A stretch of DNA of 64,000 bases from Oxalicibacterium solurbis (GCF_014635845.1 NZ_BMDP01000001.1:372001-436000); one strand, 5' to 3'; shown: positions 41,052-50,719, counted from the first letter of the stretch. Notes: generated from the sequence alone by a model not told the origin. Program-made: numbers and translations.

Positions 41052-42482
41052 TTAACGGCCATACCAATATCGCGGCCGCTCCTTCCGATACTCGGCCACA
41101 TCCAGCGACGAACCGAAGCGCAACGTGACGGCACCCGATGTGTCGCTGCGCAGCCGCGTGATGCCAAATTCGCCATAACGATCGAACACCTCCTGCTTCG
41201 GATGGCGATAACGGTTGCGATAGCCGACCTGGAACAGCGCAATCTTCGGGTCGACGGCACGCAGGAAGGCCGGCGTCGACGACGTACCGCTGCCGTGATG
41301 CGGCGCAAGCAGCACATCCGCACGCAGACGATCGGCATCATCGGCCAGCAATTCAGCTTCCTGCGCTGCCTCGATATCGCCGGCGAGCAGAATGGCACGT
41401 CCGCCGGCCATGATTCTCAACGTGCAGCTGCGCGCATTCGGCTTGCCCGACGGATTGTCGTACACCTCCGCCGCAGGGTGCAACATCTCGAATTGCACGC
41501 CATCCCATTGCCACGCCGCTCCGGCTTCGCATCGTCGATGTTCACGCGCCGCAGCGACGATGGGGTGCTCCAACGACAGCGACGATGTCAGCCAGCCGGC
41601 CTTGACGTTTTCCAGAATGGACAGCGCACCGCCCGCGTGATCGGTATCACTGTGCGAAACCACGATACCGTCCAGCGATGCGATCCCGCGTGCGCGCAGA
41701 TACGGCACAACGACACGATTGCCGCCATCGCTCTCCGGAGAATAGGCCGGCCCCGTGTCGTACAGCAATCGATGGTTTTGCGTTTCGACCAGCAGCGCCA
41801 TGCCTTGCCCGACATCGAAGGCAGTCACCCACATCTCGCCGGCACGCGGATGCGTCGGCGCGTTCAGCAGCAACGGCAACCACGTCAGCAGACCCAGATA
41901 ACGCGCCGGCCAGCCGCGTGGTGCCAGCATCCACAGCGTGCCAAGCATGGCCAGCGCAAACATCCACCACGTCGGCAACGGCGCCGTCCACACCGCAAAC
42001 GACCAGCCGGACAACCACGTCAGACCGTATGCCAGCCATTCGACCAGAAAATGCGCCGCCAGCAGGCACCAATCCGACAAGGGTGCCGGCAGCACGCTGC
42101 CGACCAGCGCCAGCGGCGTTACGAAGAAGCTGACGAGTGGAATGGCAATCGCATTGGCGATCGGACTGACCAGCGACACCTGGCCGAACAACAGCATCGT
42201 CAACGGAATCAATCCGATCGTCACCGCATACTGCGTCAGCACCGCCGTATCCAGCGCTACGCGCCAGCCAGGACGCGACGAAACTCCCGCTGCCGATGCA
42301 CGGCCGACACTGGCATACAGAATCACCGCCACCGCCCCGAACGACAACCAGAAACCCGCGCCCAGCACTGCCCATGGGTCCAGCAGCACCACGGCAAACA
42401 ATGCCAGGCACAGCACGTGCGACACGCTGGCAATGCGGCCGAACCACAACGCCAGCGCCACCACCGTCAGCATGATATCCAA
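41052..42482 (-). pseudogene. comEC: comEC, 5'-truncated by island insertion (C-terminal 470 codons remain)
   Basis: The C-terminal part of the DNA-uptake channel ComEC/Rec2: membrane segments of the competence domain (GRIASVSHVLCLALF, LLDPWAVLGAGFWLSFG) followed by the periplasmic metallo-beta-lactamase-like domain with VSHSDTDHAGGAL and LAPHHGSGTSS. A full protein has about 750-800 residues, so roughly the first 300 are missing. Homology stops at about the codons for MLTVVALALWFGR (near 42,475), where base composition drops to AT-rich and the recombinase element begins. No plausible start codon with upstream signals remains. Natural transformation is probably lost unless another copy exists. 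Confidence 0.88.
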
Positions 42483-42567
42483 CCAATTAACTGTTGCGTA
42501 TGGATGTAGACATTTAGTATGTTGGCTGACTCAAACCAAATATCGTTTCGAAGCCAGGAATTACTTG

Positions 42568-43698
42568 ATGCGCCTCTTCTTTACTGACCATGAGTTTCAT
42601 TACCAAGGGAGTTCGCACCCTCATATTCCCTTCCTCTGTAATGAGCAAATGGAATTAGTGGATGTCCCGAATGCATATTTAAGATATATCGCTATTGAAC
42701 GTGGCCGAACAAGGTCAGTTAAAACTTGGCGTACATATGGAATGTTGCTGTACGAATTCTTTGGATTTCTGGAGGCGAATAATTTGAAATGGGATGAAAT
42801 AGTCCCTGGTCATATCGCTGCCTGGCGAAATTCAATGTTAGCCAGAGGCTGCAAGCGCAGTTCAATTAATCAACGACTGCGAGGCACTTTTTCTTTTTAC
42901 AAATGGGCATTCAGAGAAAACCTCATTCAATCTTTGCCATTTTCTAATGAAGAAATTTCCGTAAAAAAATCACCAGGTTTTTTCGCACACCTCGAAGTTA
43001 ATCACGGTAGATATCTTGCGAATGAACTGACAATGCAAACTTACTCACCCATCCCTAAATTTCTACCGATTCAAAAAGCTATCCAGTTTTGTGATCAGCT
43101 AACCCCACGTCGACTTAGGCTTATGGGTTATCTAATGCTGTTAACCGGAATGCGTCGTGAAGAGACAGCTGAATTGAACTATGTCGCAGTACCTAACCCT
43201 GCTGGTCATGACCCCAAAAAACAATTACCCATGGAGATTGGTGGAAAGCTAAGTCCTACCAAGGGTGAAAAAGAGAGGGTTGTGATGATTCCTTACGATC
43301 TTGCCGTTGCATTAAATGATTACTTAATTTTTGTACGATCAAAATTAGCAAAGAAATTCAAACGGAAATATGGGTACGAATCGGAGAAATTTTTCCTATC
43401 AAGCACCGGAGAAGAAATTTCAAGCGACGGAATAACTAGCGCATTCAAGAAACTAAGTGATAGGTGTGGAATTAAATGTCACCCACATATGCTCCGTCAT
43501 ACATTCGGTACGTACGAGTTACTTCGAATGAGCCGAAATAGAGATCAAAGTTTAGCTTTGCTTTGGGTCAAAGATCGAATGGGACACAGTTCTATACAAA
43601 CCACAGAAAAATACATTCATGCGACAGATTTAATTGAACATGATGCAGTGGATGGATATCAATTCGATATTTGCGAGGCATTGCGGAATGGTACTTAG
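42568..43698 (+). CDS. Tyrosine recombinase, first of trio (TnpA-like)
   Basis: A 376-residue phage-integrase-family recombinase. The SAM-like N-terminal domain (about 50-150) is followed by the catalytic domain with first Arg in LTGMRREETAEL, the H-x-x-R box HMLRHTFGTY and the GH plus nucleophile Tyr in MGHSSIQTTEKYIHA. All catalytic residues appear present. ATG 42568 is used; the open frame continues upstream into the comEC junction but has no family similarity there. AT-rich codon use differs from the core genes. It overlaps the next gene by 11 bases. Confidence 0.9.
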   Translation: MRLFFTDHEFHYQGSSHPHIPFLCNEQMELVDVPNAYLRYIAIERGRTRSVKTWRTYGMLLYEFFGFLEANNLKWDEIVPGHIAAWRNSMLARGCKRSSINQRLRGTFSFYKWAFRENLIQSLPFSNEEISVKKSPGFFAHLEVNHGRYLANELTMQTYSPIPKFLPIQKAIQFCDQLTPRRLRLMGYLMLLTGMRREETAELNYVAVPNPAGHDPKKQLPMEIGGKLSPTKGEKERVVMIPYDLAVALNDYLIFVRSKLAKKFKRKYGYESEKFFLSSTGEEISSDGITSAFKKLSDRCGIKCHPHMLRHTFGTYELLRMSRNRDQSLALLWVKDRMGHSSIQTTEKYIHATDLIEHDAVDGYQFDICEALRNGT

Positions 43699-45349
43699 AC
43701 GAAAGAAAATTGATCGCTCAACCGATATCTTTACGGACGATGGGAAAATCGTCGATCTCCCGCCAGGATGGGAATTCATTATTGATTGCCAAAATCATGG
43801 CCCAATAAAATTTGACTTCAATTTGTATAGGGATCGCGGGCGTGAAGAAATTGCGGAACAATTACGAAACACAATTTGGAGTATGCGTCACAGCTTGCAA
43901 AATTACACGCTGAAATCCTATGAGAACGTTGGTATACGAAGATTCTGGAAATTCTTAGATTATCTAGCTGCCGAGGGAGAGTTCATCACCCAGTTGAAAC
44001 AAGTTGACAGAAAACTTATAAATCGATTTTTGACTTGGATGGATTTGCAAAATGCAACCAGTGGCGTCAACAGAGGTGAGGCATTTTCCACTCCCAGTAA
44101 GCTTGCGATTTTTATCGCTATAAAATCTATTTTCATATATTGTCAAAAACGAGATCCAGAATCAGTAAATCGGGATCTATCATTTCCTCGCAATCCTTAT
44201 CCCAATTCAGGGCGGCAAGTATCTCACCGCCAGCCATATTCACAAAGCGAACAAAAAATCATACTCAGCGCTTTAAACAAAGATCTAAAAACAATTCACG
44301 AAAGACAAGGAAAAGAACTGACAGGAAATCAAGTTCTTTGCGTGTATTTGCTCGTATTAGCTGCCGCAACCGGTCGCAACCTCACCTCTTTATTGGAACT
44401 TCAACGAGATAGTATTCAGGAGCATGCTCTTCCTGATCGTGAGTTTCTAGTTACATATAAACGCCGTGGCTATAAGTCTCATGCAACGTCAATACGAAAA
44501 GCTGATGAGAGAGAATCAGATTCAATTCTTACTTCGATACCATCCAATGTAGCGGATCATTTTAGATTTTTGTCGAAGTACACCGAGCCATTAATGAAAG
44601 CAGCAGACGAAAGAGATCGCAATTTTGTAATGCTTAAAGTCGTATCGCAAGGTTCAAAGATCGGCCATATTTCGAGAATGAAAAAAATTGATGCAAGTAA
44701 CGCTATCCGAAAATTTTCCATACGACATGATCTTAAAAACGATCGAGGAGAACGATTTCTGATCAGTATCTCGCGCCTTCGCCCGACAATGGCAACCGAA
44801 CTTTATCAGCGCACTGGCGATATAAGAAAGGTTCAAAAAGCACTTGGACACGCACATGTTCAAACTACAGCCCGTCATTATGCAAGCAAACCTTTTGGCT
44901 CCGAACGTAACCATGCATTTGCACTGGATGGCATGGTCAGTAGTTTCATTAAGTTTGAATTAGAAGGAAAAGTTTTTTTAGCCGCTGATGGCAAGATTCC
45001 ATTGGCCAACATCACTAATTTGCTTGGCTCTGGATACAACACCGGAATTGCGAGATGCAGCAATCCATTTCGAGAAAACGAGTCAGTTTGCAATAAATAC
45101 CTGGCCTGTTTTAAATGTCCAAATATGTGCGTTTTTGAAGATGATTTGTGGCGACTTTATAGTTTTTACTACCGCCTACTTTCTGAACGTTCCAAGATTC
45201 ATCCCACTCACTGGCTTAAGACATATGGTCCAATTATTCGCCGCATTGATACGGCCATAGCATCACAATTTCCTCCAGAAAAAATTGAGGCTGCTCGCGA
45301 AAAAGCTCGAGAAACACCGCATCCAACCTGGAAGGATTCCATAGCATGA
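43688..45349 (+). CDS. Tyrosine recombinase, second of trio (TnpB-like)
   Basis: A 553-residue recombinase with a long N-terminal arm-binding region and a catalytic domain carrying Arg in AAATGRNLTSLLEL, a modified second box ISRLRPTMAT (Ser instead of His before LR) and ALGHAHVQTTARHYAS with the nucleophile Tyr. After the catalytic core is a Cys-rich tail (CSNPFRENESVC, YLACFKCPNMC) that could bind zinc. The start at 43688 (MVLRRKKIDRST) overlaps the stop of the first gene by 11 bases. The long length and tail match TnpB of Tn554-like units. Confidence 0.87.
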   Translation: MVLRRKKIDRSTDIFTDDGKIVDLPPGWEFIIDCQNHGPIKFDFNLYRDRGREEIAEQLRNTIWSMRHSLQNYTLKSYENVGIRRFWKFLDYLAAEGEFITQLKQVDRKLINRFLTWMDLQNATSGVNRGEAFSTPSKLAIFIAIKSIFIYCQKRDPESVNRDLSFPRNPYPNSGRQVSHRQPYSQSEQKIILSALNKDLKTIHERQGKELTGNQVLCVYLLVLAAATGRNLTSLLELQRDSIQEHALPDREFLVTYKRRGYKSHATSIRKADERESDSILTSIPSNVADHFRFLSKYTEPLMKAADERDRNFVMLKVVSQGSKIGHISRMKKIDASNAIRKFSIRHDLKNDRGERFLISISRLRPTMATELYQRTGDIRKVQKALGHAHVQTTARHYASKPFGSERNHAFALDGMVSSFIKFELEGKVFLAADGKIPLANITNLLGSGYNTGIARCSNPFRENESVCNKYLACFKCPNMCVFEDDLWRLYSFYYRLLSERSKIHPTHWLKTYGPIIRRIDTAIASQFPPEKIEAAREKARETPHPTWKDSIA

Positions 45350-46713
45350 TTAAAAATCAATTAGATCTTCGTCCTGCAAAAGAATTTTCGATGGAAGAGA
45401 AATTAAACATGCCTGTATCTCTTGCCACTCAACCGGATGGAAAAACGATAGTAGTTAGTCGTTTCAAAGATGAGGTATGGGACTTCTATCCTTATATCCC
45501 GCAAGAAAATCGAGCACGCGGCTCCAAGCATCTGGATTGGCGCATTAACCTTCATGATGGAAGCAAGCTAACTGACGAGCAGCATAAGAATCTTCTTCAT
45601 AGCTCGAAAGAGTTTATATGGTCTTTATTCTCCGAACCTGTTGAAGGGCGCTCCAGGGCTCATATGAACACCCTCATCGGAAAGAAGGAAAGCCTGATTC
45701 CGCTACTGAGATGGATGGTAAAGAATGGAATAGATCAATTCGCTGACTTGGCGGGACGCTCGAATGAGGTCTTACAAGTCATGAGATTGAAAATAGATGG
45801 GCATGAACTAGCAGCCGACTCTACTGTTGCTAAGCGTTTGATTATGTATGAATCTCTTTTTCATCAACGAGACAAAATACATGACGCATTACAGGAAAAT
45901 CCATGGAAACATGAAACTGCAGTTTCTCTGGCAGGGTTAAGTCTCAAAGGTGATAAACGAAAGCCGCGAACTAACTTCATCCCGGATGAAATTGTTCCTC
46001 AAATCGCTAACGCTGCGATTGAATATGTACAAGTGAAATCAAGAAAAATTTTGGCTGGCTTCAATAGCACGAAATTAGCTGGCGAAAAAGTAAGCTCAGT
46101 TAAGGCATCCAGCGATAGAACACCCACAAATAAAACACTAAAAGTAGCCGAATCAAAAGCCAGAACTATTGCAGCTCGCAATGCAGGATTTAAAACATCC
46201 AATGCTCTAAAAACTGAGGTAATTAGGCTAAGAACAGCTTGTTACATCGTAATTTGTATGTTTTCCGGGATTCGAGATTCGGAAATGATGTCGCTTGGTG
46301 CAAATTGCATTGTCAAAAAAAGAAGCCGAGACAATACTTTTGACGTGATCTACATGCATGGCACCATTTATAAAACAGGCAAGCGTCCTAAAGCTTGGCA
46401 AGTTCCACCTATTGTAGTTGAAGCAGTGGATGTATTAAAAACCCTCAGCGCGGGAATGCGTTCAACATTGGCGCTAGAAGAAGTGAAAATTAATGAGAAG
46501 TTAGGTAGCCAGTTTGAAAAAAATAAAGCGGCATTACTAAAACGACTAGACGTAGTACAACGACAAAAAGATAAATTATTTTTAGCACGTTCATATCGCG
46601 TTGGCGCTCCCATTTCCGTACTGACGGGAGCATCAATGTTCAAGGATCTACGAAATTTCTGTGTTTCTCAAGGAATCCGAAATAAAGATGGCTTACCTTA
46701 TCCTTTACATAGC
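45346..46713 (+). pseudogene. Tyrosine recombinase, third of trio, 5' part (456 codons)
   Basis: The 5' part of a third large recombinase, starting with an ATGA overlap to the second gene. It contains the first catalytic Arg in CMFSGIRDSEMMSL and stops artificially (TGA at 46714-46716) where the transposon enters, right after the codons for YPLHS. The missing part, with the H-x-x-R box and nucleophile Tyr, continues at 59941-60540. Rejoined over the duplicated CATAGC the gene encodes about 653 residues. A truncated product may still be made but cannot be catalytic. Confidence 0.9.
46708..46713. repeat. Left target-site duplication CATAGC
   Basis: Identical to 59941-59946. Joining the two sides over one copy restores the frame of the third recombinase (P-L-H-S-H-Q-F-R). 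Confidence 0.88.
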
Positions 46714-46784
46714 TGAGTATTCGCATGAAGTTAGCCATGCATACGCAAGCCAAAGTAACCACTAATGCGCATCACAAAGTAGCC
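46714..46784 (+). repeat. Left terminal repeat array of the 13.2 kb transposon
   Basis: The terminal 12 bp (46714-46725) match the right end perfectly in inverse. Three 10 bp repeats follow at 46727 (GAAGTTAGCC), 46751 (CAAAGTAACC) and 46775 (CAAAGTAGCC), exactly 24 bp apart: likely transposase-binding sites. From 46785 to 46944 no gene is apparent. Confidence 0.88.
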
Positions 46785-46944
46785 GCCTGTTTGCATTGCT
46801 TCTGCACCAAATCGCAGAATTAATGGCCTGTCCTGCTAGGGAAGCTGCATCATGTTTTATGGCGCAGAGGAAAATAGATGTGGAATCTTTCAGAGCTCAA
46901 CAGCTCCGACGACGGGCGTTCACTACGAATTGGATTTTCGGCTA

Positions 46945-47592
46945 TTACCAAGTACCCGAGAGCGCAACAGGGCGCAGTTGGATTGGAATGATTTTCCCTG
47001 TCTCAGTCATCATCGTAAAAGAGTTTTTTATTGATTTAGGTGGGCGAGTAAACCATTGCATACATATCTGTGCAAGATCATCCATAGCCTGAGTACGTAT
47101 ACTGTTTTGTAGAAAGTATGCGGTCAATTCTAGATTTGGCAAAAGATAAAAGACGCCTGCATTCTCAAGGTGGTGATGTGAGGCAGACATGTCTGATTTT
47201 TGTTTCTGAAACATCTTATGGGGCATCTTGGTTTTCATGCCGAGCTTTGCGAAATACCATTCGTATAGGGGAGCAGTAAAATCAATTACATGACTTTCAG
47301 TCTCAACCCAGCAATGAAAAGCTTTCGTTGAACTCTGGAGTTCGCCATCCTCATTTAATTCGGCAAAGCTTAGAACGGGCTCTGATGAAGATCCGATGCG
47401 AATAATGCCCGCTCCCATTCTAGGAGCGGCTTCAATACCGAAACATTTTTCGATTAGTAATGCTCCTATAGTGTTATAAAAAAGACAGGAGGCTACTTCT
47501 CGGGCATCGACGCTTTGGTGTACGGAATGAATTACTCTAAAAATGCGTTGATACTCAGGCAGCGTGATAATCATTTTTTTCTTGTTTTTCAT
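46945..47592 (-). CDS. Hypothetical protein, DUF2026/transglutaminase-like
   Basis: A 215-residue protein resembling the DUF2026 family. A Cys in REVASCLFYNTIGALLIEKC, a His in AFHCWVETESHVIDFTAPLY and the Asp of VIDFTAP form the C...H...D order of papain/transglutaminase-fold hydrolases. Catalysis is therefore possible but unproven. It is the first cargo gene, transcribed towards the left end and divergent from the HEPN gene. AT-rich codon use. An internal start at M7 is also possible. Confidence 0.7.
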   Translation of the reverse strand: MKNKKKMIITLPEYQRIFRVIHSVHQSVDAREVASCLFYNTIGALLIEKCFGIEAAPRMGAGIIRIGSSSEPVLSFAELNEDGELQSSTKAFHCWVETESHVIDFTAPLYEWYFAKLGMKTKMPHKMFQKQKSDMSASHHHLENAGVFYLLPNLELTAYFLQNSIRTQAMDDLAQICMQWFTRPPKSIKNSFTMMTETGKIIPIQLRPVALSGTW

Positions 47593-47726
47593 GATCTTCT
47601 TGTCCCCTATGTTAAAAAACCTGTAGGTCTGTTCAGTCTACGATCGTTGACCGTCACTTCCACTGCAGCTTGTGATTATTATTCATAAAGTCATATCGCT
47701 TTGGCCGCCATATAAAAGGAAAGTAT

Positions 47727-49277
47727 ATGCCCACAAGCGCGGAGCGCTTTAAACGAACATCAAGCCAGCTTAACGCTTTGCTAGATCAAGATCCTAGTGA
47801 GGCAGTTAGGCAAGCACGGGCTATTAATCTGAATCTTCCAGATGAGCTTGAAGGCATCAATTTGATGGGGTTATCTGCTGCTGTCTTAGTCGATGGAGGA
47901 GTATTGGCTAAAGATATGAGTGCCATCTTGGAGGGGCTTTCCTTGTATCGAGAACTCCATAAATATTTTCCAACTGATGATGTCACGTATAACCTTGCTA
48001 ATGCCCTTATCGCAAGCGTCGGACATCCCCCGCAACAAGACTGGTTGATTCATCAAGAACTGACTAGAGCGGATCGCGCTGAAGCAAGACGATGCTTATG
48101 GAAAGTCGCCAACAATGAATCTGCTGATAGATCTTTGCAGTCACAGGCATGGACCAATTTAGCTAATCAGTTTAGTGCTAGCTATCGACTGGGCGAGGCA
48201 CATGACGCTCGCTTAGTCGCACTGGAAATGGATCCAAGCAATGGTGTTGCGGCAATTGGCATAGCACGTGAATTGCTATGGCTATATAAACAAGGCAACT
48301 GTTCAGAAGTAACGCTTACAGAAGCTGCGATGATGGCAAAGGTAGCCACACAGCATTACGATCAGGTCGTCCAATATGCGGGGGTACAATTTGCTAAAGA
48401 GATTTCAGAATTTGCTGGAAGATTTGAAAATCCACCACCACGTGTAGCACACGAAGATGATTTTGTTTATTGGGTTGAGCGTGAAAGGTTGACTCTTGCT
48501 CCGAGTGTTGAGCTTGTTGATCCATCTCTCGGAAAAATGGATTGGCTCATGCTCCCTGGAATTCTAGAGAGACAGAAAAATTCAGGGGGAGCTCCGCCTC
48601 CGATATTTGCGATGTTTAACTCATTGAAGAGTGATTTCATTCTTGCACGAGATTTAGCGTGGTGTGCCACACAAGAAGGTGTATGGCCAACAACGGGGCG
48701 ATTTTCTGACACCCTTGATTATGCTAACTATGGCCCAGATTCATCTGCCCTTATATTGGCTCATCGCACATCCCTCGATCTTCTCGATAAGGTTGCTGTG
48801 ACGGCCAACCATTACTTCGAGTTTGGAGAAAATCCAAGAGACGTCACTTTTGGGAATTTATGGCGTGGAAAACCAGACGTTAACGGGATAAGGCCACTAT
48901 CCGAACCAATCAGAAAAACAATCTTGGGGGGAGTTACTGCACTGTATGGTCTTGTTGAGCTCGCAGAAGATTACGATAACTCTACGGGTATATTGCGTTC
49001 CCAAAAAAATCTAAGGAATGCGGGTACTCATCGGTTTGTTGTTCTTCATGACCTTGGTGATCCAGACAATAGTAGGAAAGCTCCTGAAATTGAGCGTCAC
49101 CGATTAGAGGAGTTTAGAAAGGAGATGTTAAAAGCGTTAAGAATTGCTAGGTCTGCAATTCAAATGCTTACTCTTTCAATTACTCAACATGAGAAAGGCC
49201 TAACAGAACGAATAGAAGGCGTTATTGGCTCAATGGTTGTCCCAGATCATGACTATATTAGAGGACGTGATCAGTAA
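47727..49277 (+). CDS. TPR-HEPN protein (LA2681-like)
   Basis: A 516-residue protein. The first 230 residues look like TPR-type helical repeats (QAWTNLANQFSASYRLGEAHDARLVALEMDPSN in parts). The C-terminal part carries the HEPN ribonuclease motif R-x4-H as RNAGTH (R430 to H435), in a context that resembles the LA2681-like HEPN family. HEPN proteins of this kind are often toxins or abortive-infection effectors cutting RNA. It is followed after 23 bases by a DEDD exonuclease gene. Function in defence or toxin-antitoxin is inference. Confidence 0.75.
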   Translation: MPTSAERFKRTSSQLNALLDQDPSEAVRQARAINLNLPDELEGINLMGLSAAVLVDGGVLAKDMSAILEGLSLYRELHKYFPTDDVTYNLANALIASVGHPPQQDWLIHQELTRADRAEARRCLWKVANNESADRSLQSQAWTNLANQFSASYRLGEAHDARLVALEMDPSNGVAAIGIARELLWLYKQGNCSEVTLTEAAMMAKVATQHYDQVVQYAGVQFAKEISEFAGRFENPPPRVAHEDDFVYWVERERLTLAPSVELVDPSLGKMDWLMLPGILERQKNSGGAPPPIFAMFNSLKSDFILARDLAWCATQEGVWPTTGRFSDTLDYANYGPDSSALILAHRTSLDLLDKVAVTANHYFEFGENPRDVTFGNLWRGKPDVNGIRPLSEPIRKTILGGVTALYGLVELAEDYDNSTGILRSQKNLRNAGTHRFVVLHDLGDPDNSRKAPEIERHRLEEFRKEMLKALRIARSAIQMLTLSITQHEKGLTERIEGVIGSMVVPDHDYIRGRDQ

Positions 49278-49300
49278 CTAACCGCATCTCGCTAGAGCTT

Positions 49301-49765
49301 ATGAATGTATTTATCGACACAGAATTCACAGATTTTCTCGACCCTCAGCTTATTAGCTTAGGTATGGCATCCGAGTATGGTGAGGATTTCTATGCCGAAG
49401 TGCCGTACTCTGATCATGCATGCTCTGCATTTGTTCGTGAAGCAGTTGTACCGCTGTTGCGCAAGATTCCACATTCTTACTACTCGCGTCCTAATGTTCA
49501 TTTAGAGATCATCAAATGGCTAGAGATCGTCCGTAGAGACAAAGAGGATGTGTATATCTGCGTGGATTACCAGACTGATTGGGATTTGTTTTGTGACGTA
49601 CTAGATTACCGCGTACCGCCATGGTGTCACTACAAACTAGTGAGTAACGAAATTGTCGAGCTGATGCTTTACGATTTCTTCAAAGCGTCTCAATTACCTG
49701 AGCATCATGCACTTTATGATGCTCAAGCGAACCGGCACGCGTACCGTGCGCCATTCTCGAAATAA
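49301..49765 (+). CDS. DEDDh 3'-5' exoribonuclease-like protein (Rv2179c type)
   Basis: A 154-residue RNase H-fold exonuclease. Exo I is IDTEFTDF (D6, E8), Exo II lies in DYQTDWDLF (D93/D95) and Exo III in HHALYDAQANRHAY (H136, D140), the order of a DEDDh nuclease. The closest recognisable type is the Rv2179c-like 3'-5' exoribonuclease domain. It follows the HEPN gene in the same direction, so it could act on the same RNAs, or act as an antidote; neither is shown. Confidence 0.8.
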   Translation: MNVFIDTEFTDFLDPQLISLGMASEYGEDFYAEVPYSDHACSAFVREAVVPLLRKIPHSYYSRPNVHLEIIKWLEIVRRDKEDVYICVDYQTDWDLFCDVLDYRVPPWCHYKLVSNEIVELMLYDFFKASQLPEHHALYDAQANRHAYRAPFSK

Positions 49766-49786
49766 AACACGGTCATGAATTTGTCA

Positions 49787-49826
49787 TATAATTCAATTAT
49801 TATTGAAATGTGGAATTATTGAAATG
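49787..49826 (+). promoter_or_regulatory. arsR promoter and ArsR operator
   Basis: A TATAAT-like -10 at 49787-49792 runs into a perfect palindrome TTCAAT-TATT-ATTGAA (49792-49807), typical of ArsR sites. A 12 bp stretch ending in it (ATTATTGAAATG, 49799-49810) is repeated at 49815-49826. The site precedes the arsR start and would block transcription when ArsR is bound. Confidence 0.7.
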
Positions 49827-49838
49827 AAGGATAGTTTG

Positions 49839-50174
49839 ATGAAAGATTCGCAGGTCATTGCAGCGCTGTCTGCCCTAGCTCAGGAATCACGTCTTGGGAT
49901 TTTTCGTGTCCTGGTGCAATGCGGGCCGGAAGGCATGGCCGCTACCAAGATCGGCGATCACTTATCAATACCGCCTTCATCCATGTCGTTCCACCTCAAA
50001 GAACTGACGCATGCTGGACTCATCGTCTCCCGAAATGAAGGCAGATTTGTAATTTATTCGGCAAATTTTCAGACTATGAATGGCGTGATCGGATTCCTTA
50101 CAGAGAACTGCTGTGGAGGCAATGTATGCACGCCTGGTTCGGCTTGTACGGCTGAGTCAGCAAGTCAGTCTTGA
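49839..50174 (+). CDS. arsR: Arsenic-responsive repressor ArsR
   Basis: A 111-residue winged-helix repressor. The start at 49839 (MKDSQVIAALSALAQESRL) is set by an AAGGA ribosome-binding site at 49827-49831; an upstream ATG at 49824 lacks one. DNA-recognition helix IPPSSMSFHLKELTHAGLI is typical. The C-terminus has a cysteine group (ENCCGGNVC and GSACTAE) that probably binds As(III) instead of the CVC motif of the plasmid R773 protein, as in other ArsR lineages. It heads the ars operon and probably represses it. Confidence 0.92.
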   Translation: MKDSQVIAALSALAQESRLGIFRVLVQCGPEGMAATKIGDHLSIPPSSMSFHLKELTHAGLIVSRNEGRFVIYSANFQTMNGVIGFLTENCCGGNVCTPGSACTAESASQS

Positions 50175-50206
50175 GCTCCAAACTAATTTAAATCGAGGAT
50201 ACTTTT

Positions 50207-50719
50207 ATGAGCAATACAGACGCCGCAAAGACATACAACGTGCTGTTTCTCTGCACAGGCAACTCAGCCCGCAGCATCATGGCCGAAGCTTTTCTGACCT
50301 CGATCAGTAAAGGACGCTTCCGTGGCTTCAGTGCCGGAAGTCATCCAGGAGGCACAGTCAATCCGTTTGCGATCGAACAGATCGCAGACACCGGCTACCC
50401 GATTACGAACCTGCGCAGCAAAAGCTGGGATGAATTTGCGGCTGCTGGTGCGCCGCAGATGGATTTCATTATTACTGTCTGCGACAACGCTGCTGGCGAA
50501 GTCTGTCCGATCTGGCCTGGACATCCAGTCTCTGCTCACTGGGGCTTTGAAGATCCAGCGGCGGCTGTCGGTACCGATGAAGAAAAGCGTGCGGTGTTCT
50601 CCAAGGTTGCGAAGCAGATCGTTTCCCGTATCAATCTGCTTAACAATCTGCCGATTCACCAGCTCGAAAAAACAGCTATCAAGCACGAGATGGATGCTAT
50701 CGGCTCGAAACAGTCGTAA
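50207..50719 (+). CDS. arsC: Arsenate reductase, LMW-phosphatase (thioredoxin-type) class
   Basis: A 170-residue reductase of the low-molecular-weight phosphatase fold. The P-loop is LCTGNSARS with catalytic C16 and R22. C92 and C100 (TVCDNAAGEVC) are the pair that would pass the disulfide to thioredoxin. It turns arsenate into arsenite for export by ArsB. GAGGA lies before the start. It lies between arsR and arsB. The operon carries a second, unrelated arsenate reductase domain in the ArsC-ArsH fusion. Confidence 0.9.
   Translation: MSNTDAAKTYNVLFLCTGNSARSIMAEAFLTSISKGRFRGFSAGSHPGGTVNPFAIEQIADTGYPITNLRSKSWDEFAAAGAPQMDFIITVCDNAAGEVCPIWPGHPVSAHWGFEDPAAAVGTDEEKRAVFSKVAKQIVSRINLLNNLPIHQLEKTAIKHEMDAIGSKQS

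Noticed and set aside
46796-47092. Plus-strand 98-codon frame at the left transposon end
   Set aside because: It overlaps the minus-strand DUF2026-like gene and has no domain or start signal.
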